64,000 bases of DNA from Pandoraea pneumonica. GTDB taxonomy: Bacteria > Pseudomonadota > Gammaproteobacteria > Burkholderiales > Burkholderiaceae. Shown piece by piece: positions 18,581 to 28,062 of this stretch (positions are counted from its first letter, which is position 1; the number at the start of each line of letters is the position of its first letter). The position numbers and the translations under genes are program-made. Under the pieces are notes generated by a model. That model had not been told where the DNA came from. It was given only the letters and a program-made list of their open reading frames with translations, and made no database searches. Location: positions 248,001-312,000 of the forward strand of contig NZ_CABPSK010000003.1 in the NCBI RefSeq assembly GCF_902459645.1. The letters run 5' to 3'.

Positions 18581-19105
18581 ATGCCCGAACACACAGCGTC
18601 CGCGCCACTGGGCGAGCGCGTTTTTGCGCTCCCCGACGAAGCTGCCACCGAAGCCTTCGCAGCGGCACTCGCGCACGCCATCGTCTCGCGCATGGCACAC
18701 ACCGACGCCGCGCATGCCGGCCTGCACGTCCAGCTATCCGGCGATCTCGGGGCTGGCAAGACGACCCTCGTGCGTGCGCTGTTGCGCGCACTGGGCCACA
18801 CCGGGCGCGTCAAAAGCCCGACGTATGCGCTGTGTGAACCGTACAACATCGACACGCCACAGGGCGTACTGCCGGTCTATCATTTCGACCTGTACCGCTT
18901 TGCCGATCCGGCCGAATGGCACGACACGGGCTTTCGCGAGCATTTTGCGGGCGATGCGCTGTGTCTGGTCGAATGGCCCGAAAAAGCCGACGGCCTGCTG
19001 GGCACCCCCGATTTACGCCTGTGGCTGGAACCAGTTGGCGATGGCCGCCGTCTGACGACGAGCGCCTACACGCCGGCCGGCCTTGCTTGCTTGAACTCAT
19101 GCTGA
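18581..19105 (+). CDS. tsaE: tRNA threonylcarbamoyladenosine biosynthesis ATPase
   Basis: A 174-residue P-loop protein that works with TsaB and TsaD to make t6A37 of tRNA. Walker A is SGDLGAGKTTLVRALL, followed by the family signatures KSPTYAL, HFDLYRF and CLVEWPEKAD. The ATG at 18581 is nearly back to back with queG. The stop overlaps the amiC start in ATGCTGA, so tsaE and amiC are translationally coupled, a common arrangement. Confidence 0.94.
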   Translation: MPEHTASAPLGERVFALPDEAATEAFAAALAHAIVSRMAHTDAAHAGLHVQLSGDLGAGKTTLVRALLRALGHTGRVKSPTYALCEPYNIDTPQGVLPVYHFDLYRFADPAEWHDTGFREHFAGDALCLVEWPEKADGLLGTPDLRLWLEPVGDGRRLTTSAYTPAGLACLNSC

Positions 19106-20568
19106 TCAAACGATTCGCCCGAACCGACGACGCCTCCTCGCCCAATGCCGGCCGCCGCCGTGCACTGCGCGCAGGCGCATCGACGCTCATCCTCGCCGTC
19201 ACCGGCACCCGTCTCGCCTTTGCCAATGCCATCGTCGCGGTGCGCGTGTGGCCGGCGAAAGACTACACACGCGTCACGCTCGAGACCGACAACCCGGTCA
19301 AGTTCCAGCAGCAGTTGATGGAGAGCCCAAACCGCTTCGTGATCGACCTCGACGAAGTGGATCTGAGTCCGGCGCTGCGCGACCTCGTCGCCAAGATTCA
19401 ACCGAACGATCCGCAGATCATGCAAGTGCGCGTGGGCCAGTTCAAGCCCGGTGTCGTGCGCATGGTGTTCGATCTGAAAGCCGGTGTGAAGCCGCAATCG
19501 TTCACGCTGCCGCCGGTGGCGGGCTACAAGTACCGCACGGTGTTCGATCTGTATCCTGCGGTGGAACCCGATCCGCTCATGGAGTTGCTCGCGAAGTCGG
19601 GCCACAAAGCCGAAGCGCTCGCCCAACAGGGGGCGTCGTCCGGCGGCACGCCGAGCACCGAAGAGAGCGAAGCGTTTTTCCAGCAATACGCCCAGCGCGA
19701 TGCGGGCAACGCGGCACCGGCACGTCCGCCCACGCCGTCGTCCTCGACACGCCCCACGCGTCCGCCCGCCCCGGATAAAACCCCGCCGCTGGCCCAGAAT
19801 AACGACGGCGACGACGGCCTGAGCATCACACCGCCGCCCTCGCGCGGCCCGAAAACGGCCCGCCTGCTCACCATCGCGCTCGACCCCGGGCACGGCGGCG
19901 AAGACCCGGGCGCTATCGGAAGCAAGGGCTCGTACGAGAAGGTTGTGGTGTTGCAGATCGCCAAGCGCCTGCGCGACAAGATCGATGCGCAGCCCAATAT
20001 GCGCGCGATGATGACGCGCGACGCCGACTTCTTCGTGCCGCTGGGCGTGCGCGTGCAGAAGGCCCGCCGCGTGGATGCCGACCTGTTCATGTCGATTCAC
20101 GCCGACGCCTTCACCTCACCTGCGGCCAACGGCTCGTCGGTGTTTGCGCTCTCCGAGCGGGGTGCCACGAGTGCGACGGCACGGTTGCTCGAAAAAACGC
20201 AGAACGCATCCGACTTGATCGGCGGCGTGAACATCAAGACCAACGACCGCACGGTGGCGCATGCACTGCTCGACATGTCGACCACGGCGCAAATTCGCGA
20301 CAGCAAGGTCTTTGGCGATGCGTTGCTCAAGCAGATCGGCGGGCTGAATCGGCTGCATAGCGGGCGCGTCGAACAAGCCTCGTTCGCCGTGCTCAAGGCA
20401 CCGGACATCCCATCCGTGCTGGTCGAGACGGCCTTCATCAGCAACCCCGATGAAGAGCAGCGCCTCAACGACCCGGCGTATCAGGAGAAACTCGCCAACG
20501 CCCTGCTCACCGGCATCAAGGCGTATTTCGCGAAGAATCCGCCGCTGGCCAAGAACCGCACGGCTTAA
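19099..20568 (+). CDS. amiC: N-acetylmuramoyl-L-alanine amidase AmiC
   Basis: A 489-residue periplasmic cell-separation amidase. A twin-arginine-like signal (GRRRALRAGAS plus hydrophobic stretch to AFA) is followed by an AMIN domain (about 35-135), a Pro/Ser/Thr-rich linker and a C-terminal zinc Amidase_3 domain. Zinc ligands and catalytic residues are seen in DPGHGGEDPGAIG, GSYEKVVVL, SIHADAF and VETAFISNP. It cleaves the lactyl-amide bond between MurNAc and the stem peptide. It overlaps tsaE by seven bases and ends just before an intrinsic terminator. Confidence 0.93.
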   Translation: MLIKRFARTDDASSPNAGRRRALRAGASTLILAVTGTRLAFANAIVAVRVWPAKDYTRVTLETDNPVKFQQQLMESPNRFVIDLDEVDLSPALRDLVAKIQPNDPQIMQVRVGQFKPGVVRMVFDLKAGVKPQSFTLPPVAGYKYRTVFDLYPAVEPDPLMELLAKSGHKAEALAQQGASSGGTPSTEESEAFFQQYAQRDAGNAAPARPPTPSSSTRPTRPPAPDKTPPLAQNNDGDDGLSITPPPSRGPKTARLLTIALDPGHGGEDPGAIGSKGSYEKVVVLQIAKRLRDKIDAQPNMRAMMTRDADFFVPLGVRVQKARRVDADLFMSIHADAFTSPAANGSSVFALSERGATSATARLLEKTQNASDLIGGVNIKTNDRTVAHALLDMSTTAQIRDSKVFGDALLKQIGGLNRLHSGRVEQASFAVLKAPDIPSVLVETAFISNPDEEQRLNDPAYQEKLANALLTGIKAYFAKNPPLAKNRTA

Positions 20569-20604
20569 GCAGATCGAAGGACAGGCGGCACAGACGCCAC
20601 AAAC

Positions 20605-20641
20605 AAAAATGGCGCGCCCCATCAGGACGCGCCATTTTTTT
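20605..20641. terminator. Intrinsic terminator between amiC and dedA
   Basis: AAAAATGGCGCG and CGCGCCATTTTTTT pair across an 11-base loop. A/T flanks on both sides allow it to serve both convergent genes. Confidence 0.9.
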
Positions 20642-20698
20642 CATCTGTTGCTTGCGAAGCCGTAACCCTTGGCGGGTCACAGCCTCGTCACGACACGC

Positions 20699-21367
20699 TT
20701 ACTCGCCTTGGCTTTGCGGCACACGGCGACGACCGCGCGTGAACAGCTTCCACACGGCACCCAGTGCAATCGGCACCACCGCTGCGCTGATACCCACGAG
20801 CACGATCACGTTCAGGTATTGCTTAACGATTGGCATGTTGCCGAACAGGTAACCGCCGCCCACGAGCAGCACCACCCAGATTGCAGCGCCCAACACGTTA
20901 TAGAGCTGGAAGCGCACCCACGACATGGCCGACACGCCCGCCACGAACGGGGCGAACGTGCGCACCACCGGCACGAAACGCGCCATCACGATCGTCTTGC
21001 CGCCGTGGTGTTCGTAGAAGTCGTGGGTCTTGCGAAGGGCATCGCGATCGAGAAAACGCCAGTTCTTCTCGTACACCCGAGGCCCGATCTTCGAACCGAT
21101 CCAGTAGTTGAGCGTGTTGCCCGTCACGGCTGCAATAAAGAGCAGCACGCCGAGCAGCCACGGATCCATCGCTCCGGTCGCGGCAAACGCGCCCCCGATG
21201 AACAACAAGGAATCGCCCGGCAGGAACGGGAAGAGCACCAGCCCCGTCTCGACAAACACGATCAAGAACAGAAACAGGTAGACCCAGTTTCCGTATTGAT
21301 CGATAAACACACCCAAATGCTTATCGATGTGGAGCACCATCTCCAGCAACTGCACCAAAGTATCCAA
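20699..21367 (-). CDS. DedA family membrane protein
   Basis: A 222-residue polytopic protein of the DedA/VTT family (SNARE-associated). The re-entrant-loop signature FLPGDSLLFIGGAFA and the RFVPVVRTFAPFVAG motif are both present. Family members are proposed to flip undecaprenyl phosphate or phospholipids and support membrane homeostasis. The C-terminus is basic (TRGRRRVPQSQGE). It is convergent with amiC and divergent from mutL across about 270 bases. Confidence 0.9.
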   Translation of the reverse strand: MDTLVQLLEMVLHIDKHLGVFIDQYGNWVYLFLFLIVFVETGLVLFPFLPGDSLLFIGGAFAATGAMDPWLLGVLLFIAAVTGNTLNYWIGSKIGPRVYEKNWRFLDRDALRKTHDFYEHHGGKTIVMARFVPVVRTFAPFVAGVSAMSWVRFQLYNVLGAAIWVVLLVGGGYLFGNMPIVKQYLNVIVLVGISAAVVPIALGAVWKLFTRGRRRVPQSQGE

Positions 21368-21625
21368 GTCGATTCCTCAAGATAAAGGACGCCGGCCCGT
21401 CCCCACGGGCGCGCGACGAGTCGCATCATACCAGCGCAAACGTCGGGCGTCGTTAAGTGCCGATGACAACCAAAAATTGCCCATTCACCGGCCGCCGGAC
21501 ACCTTCGGGCCACCCAAACCTGACCCGAACCTTCCCATGACAGGACTATAGCGGGTGTTTGTTAGCTGTTCTTTAGGTATTGCAGGCTGAAACGCTGACC
21601 GATCTATGTCTTTGAGGGCAACCTT

Positions 21626-21631
21626 TATAAT
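21626..21631 (+). promoter_or_regulatory. Consensus -10 hexamer immediately upstream of mutL
   Basis: A perfect TATAAT ends eight bases before the ATG at 21639. No good -35 at 17 +/- 1 bases is visible. If used, transcription would start at or next to the start codon, giving a leaderless message. Confidence 0.4.
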
Positions 21632-21638
21632 GGTTCCC

Positions 21639-23723
21639 ATGTCTGCCACCCCGACCTCCGCTTCCGCTGCTGACGGCCTTGCCGGCGCGCCCGACGACCT
21701 CGCTGGCGCCCCCGCCGACCTTGCCGCCGCAGCCACCCGCCTGCCCGGCCCCATGCCGGCGGCCCTCGCCCCCGCGCGCGCGATCCGCGTGCTTCCCGAC
21801 CAGTTGATCAGCCAGATTGCCGCCGGCGAGGTGGTTGAGCGCCCGGCCTCCGTGGTCAAGGAATTGCTCGAGAACGCGCTCGACGCGGGCGCCCGTGCCC
21901 TCCAGATCAAGCTCGAAGAAGGCGGCGTGCGTCGCATTGCGATCACCGACGACGGTGGCGGCATGTCGGCCGAGCAATTGCCGCTCGCGCTCACGCGCCA
22001 CGCGACCAGCAAGATTCGCACGCTCGACGAACTGGAATCGGTGCTCACCCTCGGGTTTCGCGGGGAAGCGCTGGCCTCCATTGCGTCCGTCGCGCAGCTC
22101 ACGCTGTCGAGCCGTCAGATCGACGCGCCTCACGCCACGGCCATCGACGGCAATACCGGCGCGTTGACGCCTGCGGCGGGGCCGGTCGGCACGACGGTCG
22201 ATGTGCGCGATCTGTACTTCAACACGCCCGCACGTCGCAAATTCCTCAAGACCGAGCAGACCGAATTCGGTCACTGCATGGACGTGATTCGCCGCAGCGC
22301 GCTCGCGCGCCCCGACGTCGGCTTCTCGATTCTGCATAACAACCGGGCCGTGGAGCACTGGAACGTGTCCGACGCCGCCACGCGCGTCTCCCGGGTGCTG
22401 GGCAACGACTTTGCCGATGCTCACCTCGCGCTCGACGAGGGCGCGGCCGAGTTGCGGCTGTCCGGCTTCGTCGGGCTGCCCACGGCCAGCCGTGGACGCG
22501 CCGATCAACAGTTCTTCTTCGTGAACGGCCGGTTTGTGCGCGACAAGCTGCTCACGCACGCCGTGCGCGCCGCCTATGAAGACGTGTTGCATGGCGACCG
22601 TTACCCGGCCTACGTGCTGTATTTCGAATTGCCGCCACAGTTGGTCGACGTGAACGTGCACCCGTCGAAAATCGAAGTGCGTTTTCGCGATGCACGCAGC
22701 GTGCACCAGTTCGTCTTCCACGCCGTGCAACGTGCGCTGGCTCGCGCCGCTGGCAGTGGCGGTGCGACGCACGCGGCACACGTGACCGAAGGCGGTGGGC
22801 TGGCTGCCGGAAGTGCGAACCCCGGCGGTAACGGCTTCGGCATGATGGGCGCGCGGCCTGCGGCAGGCTTCGGCTCGCCGGGTGGCAGCAGTTGGAACCC
22901 GCGTGCGCAGCAAGGCACCCTGCCGGTTGCACAACCGCTCTCGGTCTACGACAACCTGTTTGGCCGCGCAGCGCCGCCTGCGCCGCGCCCGTACGGTCAG
23001 CCCGGCGTCACCGATGCCCCGGCCAACGCTTACGGCTCGCTCGGAGCACTAGGCAATCCCGGAACCGCCGCAGACGGCACCGCCGTGCCGACGACCGACG
23101 GCCTGACGCCGGGTGCCACGCCCGACGCGATGCAACTGGAGCAGCCACTCGGCTTCGCGCTGGGCCAACTTCACGGCATTTACATCCTCGCGCAGAACGC
23201 CTATGGGCTGGTGCTCGTCGATATGCATGCCGCGCACGAGCGCATTCTCTACGAACAGTTCAAGCACGCGCTGATCGAGCAAAGCGTGCCTGTGCAGCCG
23301 CTGCTCATCCCGGTGACCTTCTTCGCCGACCCGGTGGAAATCGGCACGACGGAAGAGCATCAGGAAACGCTAAAGGCGCTCGGCTTCGACCTCGCCGCCA
23401 TGTCGCCGACGACGCTCGCCGTGCGCGCCATCCCAGCGCTGCTCGACGGTGCCGATGCGCAGGCACTGGCCCGCGCCGTGCTCGCGGATCTGCGTCAATT
23501 CGGTGGCTCGCGTGTGCTCACGGAACGTCAGCACGAATTGCTCGGCACACTGGCCTGCCACAGCGCGGTGCGCGCCAACCGTCGTCTCACACACGAGGAA
23601 ATGAACGCACTGCTGCGCCAGATGGAAGCGACCGAGCGCGCCGACCAGTGCAATCATGGCCGCCCCACGTGGTATCAGCTCACGCTGGGCGATCTCGACA
23701 AATTGTTCATGCGCGGCCGTTGA
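21639..23723 (+). CDS. mutL: DNA mismatch repair protein MutL
   Basis: MutL couples MutS mismatch recognition to strand processing. GHKL ATPase motifs are clear: [35 protein letters not shown] and the ATP lid [20 protein letters not shown] Gly/Ala/Pro-rich linker joins the C-terminal dimerisation domain. That domain holds [13 protein letters not shown], close to the DQHAx2Ex4E endonuclease motif but with Met for Gln. I use the ATG at 21639 (694 residues), giving an unusual 45-residue low-complexity N-terminal lead before [10 protein letters not shown]; starts at 21606 or 21750 are possible. miaA follows 44 bases downstream. Confidence 0.94.
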   Translation: MSATPTSASAADGLAGAPDDLAGAPADLAAAATRLPGPMPAALAPARAIRVLPDQLISQIAAGEVVERPASVVKELLENALDAGARALQIKLEEGGVRRIAITDDGGGMSAEQLPLALTRHATSKIRTLDELESVLTLGFRGEALASIASVAQLTLSSRQIDAPHATAIDGNTGALTPAAGPVGTTVDVRDLYFNTPARRKFLKTEQTEFGHCMDVIRRSALARPDVGFSILHNNRAVEHWNVSDAATRVSRVLGNDFADAHLALDEGAAELRLSGFVGLPTASRGRADQQFFFVNGRFVRDKLLTHAVRAAYEDVLHGDRYPAYVLYFELPPQLVDVNVHPSKIEVRFRDARSVHQFVFHAVQRALARAAGSGGATHAAHVTEGGGLAAGSANPGGNGFGMMGARPAAGFGSPGGSSWNPRAQQGTLPVAQPLSVYDNLFGRAAPPAPRPYGQPGVTDAPANAYGSLGALGNPGTAADGTAVPTTDGLTPGATPDAMQLEQPLGFALGQLHGIYILAQNAYGLVLVDMHAAHERILYEQFKHALIEQSVPVQPLLIPVTFFADPVEIGTTEEHQETLKALGFDLAAMSPTTLAVRAIPALLDGADAQALARAVLADLRQFGGSRVLTERQHELLGTLACHSAVRANRRLTHEEMNALLRQMEATERADQCNHGRPTWYQLTLGDLDKLFMRGR

Positions 23724-23767
23724 GTTGCAGCAGAAGCATCGCAAGGTCACAAGGTATCCGGAAGTTC

Positions 23768-24715
23768 ATGAATCCCCCGCCCCCGATTGTTTGCCTGCTG
23801 GGCCCGACGGCATCCGGTAAGACCGCTGCCGCCCTGGCGCTCGCGCAAGACACGCCGATCGAAATCATCAGTGTCGACTCCGCGCTCGTCTATCGCGAGA
23901 TGGATATCGGCACGGCCAAACCCAGTGCCGAAGAGCTCGCCGCCGTACCGCATCACCTGATCGACATCATCGATCCGCGCGATGCCTATTCTGCCGCGCA
24001 GTTTCGCAATGACACGCTGCGCCTTGTCGACGAAATCACGGCGCGCGGACACCGCCCGTTGCTGGTCGGCGGCACCATGCTCTACTACAAGGCGCTCACG
24101 CAGGGGCTGTCGCCGCTGCCGTCTGCCGATGCCGAAGTTCGCGCGCGACTCGACGAAGAGGCTGCACGCGATGGCTGGCCAGCCATGCATGCACGACTCG
24201 CGGCCGTCGACCCGGTGACGGCGGCACGCCTCGCCCCCAACGATTCGCAACGCGTGCAACGCGCGCTCGAAATTTTCGAGCTGTCGGGCAAGCCGATGTC
24301 GCAATGGCTCGCGGAACAAGCGCAAGCGCCCGCAGAAGATTCACCGCACACGTTCGTGCCTGTCGCGTTGGAGCCCAGCGACCGTTCGGTGCTGCACGCC
24401 CGTATTGCCGAGCGTTTTCGTCTGATGCTGGCCGCCGGTTTCATCGAAGAAGTCGAACGTTTGCGCGCGCGCGGCGATCTCGATCCTGGCCTGCCGTCGA
24501 TGCGCTGCGTCGGCTACCGTCAGGTGTGGGAATACCTCGATGGCGAGACCGACTACGACACGATGCGCGACAAGGGCATCTTCGCCACGCGTCAGTTGTG
24601 CAAGCGTCAACTCACGTGGCTGCGCTCGATGCCCGAGCGCCATATCGTCGACTGCACGGCCAGCGACGCGCCCCAACGCGCACTCGCCACCGTGCGCGAG
24701 TTGTGGCAAATCTAG
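23768..24715 (+). CDS. miaA: tRNA dimethylallyltransferase
   Basis: A 315-residue MiaA that transfers dimethylallyl to N6 of A37 in tRNAs reading UNN codons. The P-loop [12 protein letters not shown], the substrate loop [28 protein letters not shown] and the C-terminal [13 protein letters not shown] and [14 protein letters not shown] are all characteristic. The ATG at 23768 is chosen because the protein begins as the family does. It follows mutL as in many proteobacteria. The C-terminus is complete; 264 bases of regulatory region follow. Confidence 0.95.
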   Translation: MNPPPPIVCLLGPTASGKTAAALALAQDTPIEIISVDSALVYREMDIGTAKPSAEELAAVPHHLIDIIDPRDAYSAAQFRNDTLRLVDEITARGHRPLLVGGTMLYYKALTQGLSPLPSADAEVRARLDEEAARDGWPAMHARLAAVDPVTAARLAPNDSQRVQRALEIFELSGKPMSQWLAEQAQAPAEDSPHTFVPVALEPSDRSVLHARIAERFRLMLAAGFIEEVERLRARGDLDPGLPSMRCVGYRQVWEYLDGETDYDTMRDKGIFATRQLCKRQLTWLRSMPERHIVDCTASDAPQRALATVRELWQI

Positions 24716-24889
24716 CCAGCCCACGCGTTCAATGGCTCGCTGCGAACGCCTAGTCTTGCGCTGACGCAGGCCACCGCAGCGGGCCATTTCCGCCCGCCCC
24801 CGCATCGCCGCGCCACCGCATGTCCCGCCTTGCGGAACACGCACACTCACCTCGTTTCCTCTCCGTTGAAACCCTGACAGCTTTCCGGT

Positions 24890-24949
24890 TTGCATGTCGA
24901 TTTTGATATGCTAATTTGCATATCAACGTTTCGAGCAATTCAAAATTGC
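24890..24949 (+). promoter_or_regulatory. Promoter and palindromic operator of the ABC transporter/hydrolase operon
   Basis: The repeat TTGATATGC-N6-GCATATCAA (24903-24926) is perfect and AT-rich in a GC-rich genome. A possible promoter, TTGCAT (24890) -N16- TAATTT (24912), places its -10 at the centre of the repeat. A second repeat, GCAATT-CAA-AATTGC, follows at 24935-24949. The LysR gene at the end of the operon is the natural candidate binder; this is inferred. Confidence 0.5.
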
Positions 24950-24979
24950 ATCGAATCCACGATACCGGGAAGGGTGCCA

Positions 24980-25876
24980 ATGACGCAGACTTCGATGGAA
25001 CAGAGTGGGGTGCCGGGTGCGCTGCAAGCCGCGCCAAGCGACACGCGGCGCCTGCCCGCAGGCAAACCGCGTAGCTTGCCGGTCGGCAAGTGGCTGGTGC
25101 GCGCAGGGATCACGCTGATCTACCTGTTCATGCTGAGCCCGTTGATTTTCGTGATCTGGCTGAGCTTCTTCAAAGACGCGATCATCACCTTCCCGCCCAG
25201 CGGCTACACCGTGTCGTGGTATCTGAACGCATGGCGCAATGCCGCGTTTGCCAACGGCTTCCTGCTGTCGCTGCAACTCGCCGCCTGTGCAGCCATCGGC
25301 GGGGTAATTCTCGGCGTGGCCGCCTCGCTCGCCCTTGCGCGCTATCGTTTTCCGGGCCGCCGCACGCTTGGCAATGTGCTGCTTCTGCCGCTGGTCGTGC
25401 CCGGCATCGTCGCGGGCATCGCCACTTATCTCTTCTATCTGCGCGCCGAAAACCTGTTCGACGTCGATATTGTCGGCACCTTCGGCGGGCTGGTCGTCGC
25501 ACACATTTGCCTGACGATTCCGTGGACGATGCGCCTCGTAGGCGCGAGCCTCGCGCAAATCGACGGCACCATCGAAGAGGCCGCGCGCAACCTTGGCGCG
25601 GGCCCTTGGCGCACGCTGTGGCGCGTCACGCTGCCGATGCTGCGCCCGGCCATCGTCGCGGCCGTGTTGTTCAGCTTCATCGTGTCGTTCGAGAACCTCG
25701 AACTCACGCTGCCGCTCGTGGGCCCGGGCAAGACCACCTTGCCCATCGCGATCATGCAGTACCTCGAATTCAATCTCGACCCGACGATTGCGGCCGTCTC
25801 CGCCGCGCAGATCGTGTTGCTCGGCATCGTGATGCTGATCACCGACCGCTTCGTCAAACTCAGCCAGGTGATCTGA
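24980..25876 (+). CDS. PotC-like ABC transporter permease
   Basis: A 298-residue inner-membrane permease of the polyamine/putrescine-type binding-protein-dependent family. Six hydrophobic segments are visible. The EAA cytoplasmic loop, EEAARNLGAGPWRTLWRVTL, contacts the ATPase. AAGGGTG precedes the ATG at 24980. It is the first gene of a run in which the ATPase follows by one base, then binding protein, second permease and two hydrolases. The substrate is unproven. Confidence 0.86.
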   Translation: MTQTSMEQSGVPGALQAAPSDTRRLPAGKPRSLPVGKWLVRAGITLIYLFMLSPLIFVIWLSFFKDAIITFPPSGYTVSWYLNAWRNAAFANGFLLSLQLAACAAIGGVILGVAASLALARYRFPGRRTLGNVLLLPLVVPGIVAGIATYLFYLRAENLFDVDIVGTFGGLVVAHICLTIPWTMRLVGASLAQIDGTIEEAARNLGAGPWRTLWRVTLPMLRPAIVAAVLFSFIVSFENLELTLPLVGPGKTTLPIAIMQYLEFNLDPTIAAVSAAQIVLLGIVMLITDRFVKLSQVI

Positions 25877-25877
25877 C

Positions 25878-26930
25878 ATGGCCAACGTCTCCCTGCGCGG
25901 TCTGCGCAAGCAATACGGCAATGCGGCCGCAGTGGCCGACTTCTCGCTGGAGATTGCCGAAGGCGAACTCGTCGCTTTTCTCGGCCCGAGCGGCTGCGGC
26001 AAAACCACCACGCTGCGCATGGTCGCGGGCTTCGTCGAGCCGACCGATGGCGAAATCTGGATCGGCGGCAAAGAGGTCTCGCGCCTGCCACCGCACCGGC
26101 GCAACACCGGCATGGTGTTCCAACGCTACGCGCTCTTTCCGCACATGACCGTGGCGGAAAACGTCGCGTTCGGATTAGAAATGCGCCATGTGTCGAGTGC
26201 CGAGCGCACCACGCGCATTCGCGAAGCGCTCGACATGGTGCGCCTCACGCAACTGGCAGACCGCTACCCGCGCCAACTCTCCGGCGGCCAACAGCAACGC
26301 GTAGCCATTGCCCGCGCGCTGGCCATTCGCCCCGACGTCTTTCTGCTCGACGAACCGCTCTCGAACCTCGACGCGAAGTTGCGCACCGAAGTGCGTGAGG
26401 AAATTCGCGCGCTGCAACGGCGTCTCGGCCTGACGACGATTTTCGTCACGCACGATCAGGAAGAGGCGCTCGCCATTGCCGACCGTCTCGCCGTGATGCA
26501 TGACGGCCGCGTGCAGCAGATCGGCACCGCCGACGCGCTGTACGAACGCCCGGCCAATCCGTTCGTAGCGAACTTCCTCGGCAAGATGAATTTCCTCGCC
26601 GGACGCATGAACGACGGTCATTTCGTCACAGCGAAAGGCGAACGCTTCGCGCTTGCCGACGCTGCCCCCGACGCCACCACACTCGGTATCCGCCCGGAGC
26701 GCCTGCGCCTGACCGACGCCCCCGTCGCCCACGAGAGCGCCGTGCCGGTGACCGTCGATCAGACGATTTATCTCGGCTCCACGCTTGAATTGCGTCTGAA
26801 GAGCCAGCAAGGCGAAACCCTCGTCGCGCATGTGCCGAACACCGCCAGCGACAGCGCAGGACGCTACGCCCCCGGCCAAATGCTCAAGGCGTGTTTCTCG
26901 CCGAGCGACTGCCTGTTGTTCAACGCTTGA
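25878..26930 (+). CDS. PotA-like ABC transporter ATP-binding protein
   Basis: A 350-residue ATPase with Walker A GPSGCGKTT, Q-loop MVFQRYALFPHMTV, signature LSGGQQQRVAIARAL, Walker B VFLLDEPLSNLD, the H-loop in VTHDQ and a C-terminal TOBE-type domain (about 280-350). This architecture is the spermidine/putrescine/iron (PotA/FbpC-like) class. It is preceded by the cognate permease and followed by the binding protein, so it energises import by both permeases of this operon. Confidence 0.9.
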   Translation: MANVSLRGLRKQYGNAAAVADFSLEIAEGELVAFLGPSGCGKTTTLRMVAGFVEPTDGEIWIGGKEVSRLPPHRRNTGMVFQRYALFPHMTVAENVAFGLEMRHVSSAERTTRIREALDMVRLTQLADRYPRQLSGGQQQRVAIARALAIRPDVFLLDEPLSNLDAKLRTEVREEIRALQRRLGLTTIFVTHDQEEALAIADRLAVMHDGRVQQIGTADALYERPANPFVANFLGKMNFLAGRMNDGHFVTAKGERFALADAAPDATTLGIRPERLRLTDAPVAHESAVPVTVDQTIYLGSTLELRLKSQQGETLVAHVPNTASDSAGRYAPGQMLKACFSPSDCLLFNA

Positions 26931-26997
26931 CCGACACACCCTATACCTCTGACTCACCCACTCACCGCTTCGGCCTCACGTTTGGAAGGATGACGAC

Positions 26998-28062
26998 ATG
27001 ACGCACGCCCTGAACCGCCGCACGTTTCTCAAGACCGCCTCCGGCCTCGTGCTGGCCCCGGCGCTCGGCCTCGAAACCCTCTCGGCACATGCGGCCGATG
27101 CCTGCCCGAATGTGGTTGTCGGCACGTGGGGCGGCGACTATCTGAACCTGCTAGAACAGAACATCGGCAAGCCGATCATCGAAGCCGCGGGTGGCAAGGT
27201 GACCTACGACTCGGCCGATCAGGTCGCACGCATGACCAAGCTGCGCGCAGAGAAAGCGTCGCGACGCGGCTCGCTCGACGTGGCGTGTCTGGCCGACCTC
27301 GATATGTACGACATCAACCGCTCGGGCATTCTCGAGCCGGTCGATGCGAAGCTCGTCCCCAATCTCGCCAACACGCTCGAAACGCTGCGCCGCCCCTACT
27401 CCATCCCGCACATCTTCAGCGCGATGGTGATCGTGTACAACCCGGAAAAAATCGGCACGAAACCCGACTCGTTCATGGCCGCGCTCGATCCGAAGCTCAA
27501 GGGCAAAGTGGGTTTCTCCGACATTCTCTACAACTTCAACGTGGTGAGCAGTTCGCTCGCAGCAGGCCACAAAGACGGCGATACGGCCGGTGGTATGCAG
27601 TTCCTGCGCGAGTTGCGCAAGTCGCAGCAGCCGAAGGTCTATCCGTCGAACGAAGCCGTGGCCTCGGCGCTCAAGAGCGGCGACATCTGGTTCACCTGCA
27701 TGTGGAAAGCACGCGCATTGCAATGGAAAAAGGCTGGCGTGCCCATCGACTACGTGGTGCCTAAGGAAGGCGCCGTGCCGGTGACGTTCGAAGCAGCCGT
27801 GCCGAAAAACTCGCAGTCCAAGCCGTGCGGTTTCAACTATCTGAATGCGATGCTCGATGCGCGCGCGCAAATCGGTTTCGCTGAAACGATGGGCTACGCG
27901 CCGACCGTGAAGAACGCCAATTTGCCGCCGTCGCTGCAACAAAGCGTGGGCTTCACGAACGCGGAACTCGACCGCATGGTCAAGCTCGACTACGCCAAGT
28001 TCACCGCCGACAAGCCTGCACTGCTCGACTTCTGGAACAAGGAATTCAAGGTGGGCCTGTGA
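26998..28062 (+). CDS. PotD-like extracellular solute-binding protein
   Basis: A 354-residue periplasmic binding protein of the polyamine/iron-type (SBP family 1/8) class. A Tat-style signal (NRRTFLKTASGLVLAPALG) ends near AHAADAC. The mature N-terminus VVVGTWGGDYLNLLEQNIG is typical of PotD/'ABC transporter substrate-binding protein' members. The ligand is not deducible. The last codons overlap the next permease through GTGA, so the two are coupled. Confidence 0.87.
   Translation: MTHALNRRTFLKTASGLVLAPALGLETLSAHAADACPNVVVGTWGGDYLNLLEQNIGKPIIEAAGGKVTYDSADQVARMTKLRAEKASRRGSLDVACLADLDMYDINRSGILEPVDAKLVPNLANTLETLRRPYSIPHIFSAMVIVYNPEKIGTKPDSFMAALDPKLKGKVGFSDILYNFNVVSSSLAAGHKDGDTAGGMQFLRELRKSQQPKVYPSNEAVASALKSGDIWFTCMWKARALQWKKAGVPIDYVVPKEGAVPVTFEAAVPKNSQSKPCGFNYLNAMLDARAQIGFAETMGYAPTVKNANLPPSLQQSVGFTNAELDRMVKLDYAKFTADKPALLDFWNKEFKVGL

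Noticed and set aside
18916-19098. Longer amiC frame starting inside tsaE
   Set aside because: The ATG at 19099 overlaps the tsaE stop in ATGCTGA and is followed by a twin-arginine export signal; upstream residues are a shadow of tsaE.
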